Shown here in pieces: positions 21,071-22,491 of a stretch of DNA of 22,491 bases (positions are counted from its first letter, which is position 1; every line of letters starts with the position of its first letter). The notes under the pieces are model-generated. The model worked only from the letters and a program-made list of their open reading frames with translations. It had not been told where the DNA came from and ran no database searches. The stretch is from DAIDHZ01 sp035480255 (lineage in GTDB: Bacteria > Chlamydiota > Chlamydiia > Chlamydiales > SM23-39). Made by a program: the position numbers and the translations under genes. The DNA lies in assembly GCA_964630875.1 (NCBI GenBank), contig CAZVXF010000021.1, positions 1 through 22,491 on the forward strand, in the 5' to 3' direction.

Positions 21071-21076
21071 TATAAT
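21071..21076 (+). promoter_or_regulatory. -10 box TATAAT for the gene at 21101
   Basis: Exact TATAAT; transcription would start near 21083, before the ribosome site AAAGGA (21088-21093). No good -35 lies at 16-18 bases. TTGACA at 21056 is only 9 bases upstream, too close to serve. Confidence 0.45.
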
Positions 21077-21100
21077 CAATGAAGCACAAAAGGATTTTTT

Positions 21101-21472
21101 ATGAATACAACCCAAAATTCTCGTTATAACCCTTGGATCGCTGCTACAGTCGGAGCCGCAACTGCTTATAAAGTATCTGAGAAAAATGCATTTAGTGGCG
21201 TATGTATTGGAGCTATCACGGGTTATTCAATCTCACGTTGGCCTGAAATGATGCAATGCGTAATTACAGGAAATGCGGCAGCCCTTGCTAGCAAACAAAT
21301 CCTTTCAGATCGTGGACCTCTTTTCCACCTTGGAATCGGAGCTGTAGCCGGTGTCGCAAGTCATTTTTTTTTCAGAGAAAATAACTGTTCTGACTCTGGC
21401 TTCGACAACTGCAATGTTTCATTGAATAGAAAGCCAAACGATGAGTTCGATCATTGTGATGAGAAAAAATAG
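21101..21472 (+). CDS. Hypothetical glycine-rich small membrane-associated protein (123 aa)
   Basis: Not recognised. The first ~90 residues hold four short small-residue hydrophobic segments (WIAATVGAATAY, GVCIGAITGYSI, VITGNAAALAS, GIGAVAGVASHFFF), a glycine-zipper-like pattern. The last ~30 residues are polar and rich in Asp/Asn with three Cys. There is no signal peptide. The start is well supported by AAAGGA 7 bases upstream. It could be a membrane-inserting or host-membrane protein, but no family can be named. It is divergent from tyrP and shares an operator-like inverted repeat with it; SET protein 2 follows 100 bases later. Confidence 0.75.
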   Translation: MNTTQNSRYNPWIAATVGAATAYKVSEKNAFSGVCIGAITGYSISRWPEMMQCVITGNAAALASKQILSDRGPLFHLGIGAVAGVASHFFFRENNCSDSGFDNCNVSLNRKPNDEFDHCDEKK

Positions 21473-21510
21473 CAATTCATTCGCATTAAAAACGATCTCG
21501 TTCGCAAATG

Positions 21511-21533
21511 ATTGAAAATATTTGGTTTTCAAT
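21511..21533. other. 8-bp inverted repeat between 21101 gene and SET protein 2
   Basis: ATTGAAAA (21511-21518) and TTTTCAAT (21526-21533) are exact inverted repeats around a 7-base loop. No T tract follows, so it is at best a weak terminator; an operator is equally possible. Confidence 0.4.
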
Positions 21534-21572
21534 GCACTCTGAAGGCAAGTTCAAGACAAGAGTATACATAAC

Positions 21573-22289
21573 ATGTATTATCAGACGTTCCGTAAGAAAT
21601 TTAGCTTGCCCCGCCCTATTCTAGATCAAGTTATGATCGAAGTTGTCGAGGAAGAAATCCAAAAACAAGACCTTGATGTGGTCAAAGCAACGAAAAGACA
21701 ACTCCTAGAGCTTAAAAAAATTTGTGACGAAATTGAACAGCATGGCCTTCCAAGCTACCTCGTTTTGAAAAAATTGCCCGGCGCGCTGGGGCATGGAATT
21801 TTCTTGCATCCAGAAGCAAAACCGATCCCTAAAGGACGCATCATCGGAACTTATTCCGGCAAAGTCTCTTTTTGCCCACAAAGCCGTCCTGGAGACTCGG
21901 TCTATTCGTTTGCTCCGATCTCTGATATTCGCCTATCTAAGGAAAGACAAAAGATACTTGATCCAAAAAGTCGTTTTCATCCAAAACGGCTTTACTCGAT
22001 GGATATCGACGCAGAAAAGACAGGCAATTTTATCCGATTTGTGAATCATTCTCATAAACCCAATCTTGTCTCCTATCTCTTTACAATTCCTAAAAATCCA
22101 TATGGCCTGTCACCTTCACCGATTGAAGTCATCTATCTGGCGGATAAAACCATACGTCCTGGAGAGCAGCTTTTGATTAGTTACGAGGGCGATGACGGGA
22201 CATATTGGAAACATCTAAAAATCGAACCTGTTTCAATTACTCCTCAAACATATCAGCTCGATTCCGATCTAAATATAAAAAAGATATAA
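21573..22289 (+). CDS. SET-domain protein 2 (putative lysine methyltransferase)
   Basis: 238 aa. A helical, charged N-terminus (~1-60) precedes a SET domain: LGHGIFLHPEAKPIPKGRII (72-91), TYSG (93-96), NFIRFVNHSHKPNLV (152-166, knot motif) and GEQLLISYEGDDGTYW (197-212, catalytic Tyr in SYEG). An insertion of about 45 residues (100-145) between the first two SET blocks makes it clearly different from SET protein 1. There is a ~25-residue polar tail. No strong ribosome site precedes the ATG (AAGAG 10 bases upstream). The last codons lie within an 11-base tandem repeat. Confidence 0.87.
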   Translation: MYYQTFRKKFSLPRPILDQVMIEVVEEEIQKQDLDVVKATKRQLLELKKICDEIEQHGLPSYLVLKKLPGALGHGIFLHPEAKPIPKGRIIGTYSGKVSFCPQSRPGDSVYSFAPISDIRLSKERQKILDPKSRFHPKRLYSMDIDAEKTGNFIRFVNHSHKPNLVSYLFTIPKNPYGLSPSPIEVIYLADKTIRPGEQLLISYEGDDGTYWKHLKIEPVSITPQTYQLDSDLNIKKI

Positions 22290-22296
22290 AAAAGAT
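22275..22296 (+). repeat. Two perfect tandem copies of ATAAAAAAGAT
   Basis: Copies at 22275-22285 and 22286-22296. The first supplies the last sense codons of SET protein 2 and the junction supplies its TAA stop; the second abuts the TTGACA of the next promoter. Confidence 0.85.
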
Positions 22297-22324
22297 TTGA
22301 CAAAGCAAAATGATGGTGTATTCT
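22297..22324 (+). promoter_or_regulatory. Promoter TTGACA-16-TATTCT
   Basis: Exact TTGACA (22297-22302), 16-base spacer, TATTCT (22319-22324). It would give a leader of roughly 64 bases before the ATG at 22395. Confidence 0.6.
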
Positions 22325-22394
22325 GAGACATCAGGCTTAAAGAATATGTGCATACTATTGTTCTCAGCTCAATCGATGAATGAAGGGAAGTTAT

Positions 22395-22491
22395 ATGAGC
22401 AAAATTAAGAAATACACGTTCAGTATAGGGCTAATTGCAACTTCAGTGATTTTTGCAGATCCTTTCAAAGAGGTCAGCCTTTCTCCAGAGT
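22395..22491 (+). CDS. Exported protein, 3' end cut by the window edge
   Basis: Only 32 codons are visible. They begin with Lys-rich MSKIKKY, a hydrophobic core (about 8-20, GLIATSVIFA) and a likely signal-peptidase site after VIFA, followed by DPFKEVSLSPE. AAGGGA (22383-22388) lies 6 bases before the ATG, and a promoter lies at 22297-22324. It is probably a periplasmic or outer-membrane protein; the visible part is too short to name a family. Confidence 0.75.
   Translation, partial: MSKIKKYTFSIGLIATSVIFADPFKEVSLSPE

Noticed and set aside
21056..21076. TTGACA and TATAAT as a matched promoter pair
   Set aside because: The spacer is only 9 bases, far from the 16-18 needed; TTGACA is better read as part of the inverted repeat.

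Overview
This window (about 40% GC by eye) looks like chromosome from a member of the Chlamydiae, most likely an amoeba- or arthropod-associated 'environmental' lineage (Parachlamydiales) rather than Chlamydia itself. Grounds: a fused aroDE gene inside a compact shikimate cluster, a DiT1-type dicarboxylate translocator, a TyrP-type aromatic amino-acid permease, two stand-alone SET-domain proteins (the family of the chlamydial NUE/cpnSET methyltransferases), and several small lineage-specific proteins. No species name can be given from this alone. No rRNA, tRNA, CRISPR array or insertion sequence was found, and no gene-free stretch exceeds 300 bases; the longest (11857-12075) is rich in inverted repeats.

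Layout. 1-1223: 3' part of pgi, convergent with a small basic protein (1220-1495, minus). 1563-3252: a membrane-anchored or secreted protein with kinase-fold signature residues, then an RlmK-type 23S rRNA methyltransferase. 3338-3742: an unknown protein behind a perfect-consensus promoter. 3767-4491 (minus): a two-gene membrane operon, TspO-like plus TMEM14-like. 4546-6422: Sua5/TsaC, a two-helix Inc-like protein and an RDD membrane protein, each with a -10 box directly in front of its ATG. 6409-10430: a Pat/ACD-like acyl-CoA synthetase-acetyltransferase fusion overlapping a dicarboxylate translocator. 10427-11856 (minus): adk followed by a HEPN-MNT toxin-antitoxin pair. 12076-17080: aroDE-aroB-aroA-aroL-aroC, every junction overlapping. 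17009-17443 (minus): OsmC-like protein overlapping the end of aroC. 17524-19527: SET protein 1, beta-carbonic anhydrase, RlmB-like methyltransferase. 19493-20978 (minus): TyrP and a small helical protein. 21101-22289: a glycine-rich unknown and SET protein 2. 22395-end: start of an exported protein.

How the genes fit. The aro cluster encodes the path from 3-dehydroquinate formation to chorismate, while TyrP imports finished aromatic amino acids. The translocator, Pgi and the acyl-CoA synthetase fusion fit an intracellular bacterium that imports dicarboxylates and adjusts acetyl metabolism. The SET proteins, the Inc-like protein and the kinase-like protein are candidate host- or developmental-cycle factors. 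The most unusual signals are: at least four or five genes apparently transcribed as leaderless mRNAs; a 116-base dual-frame overlap between aroDE and aroB; a TspO/TMEM14 pair; a HEPN toxin with Arg-to-Lys in its RX4HXY motif; and structured divergent control regions at 11857-12075 and 20979-21100.
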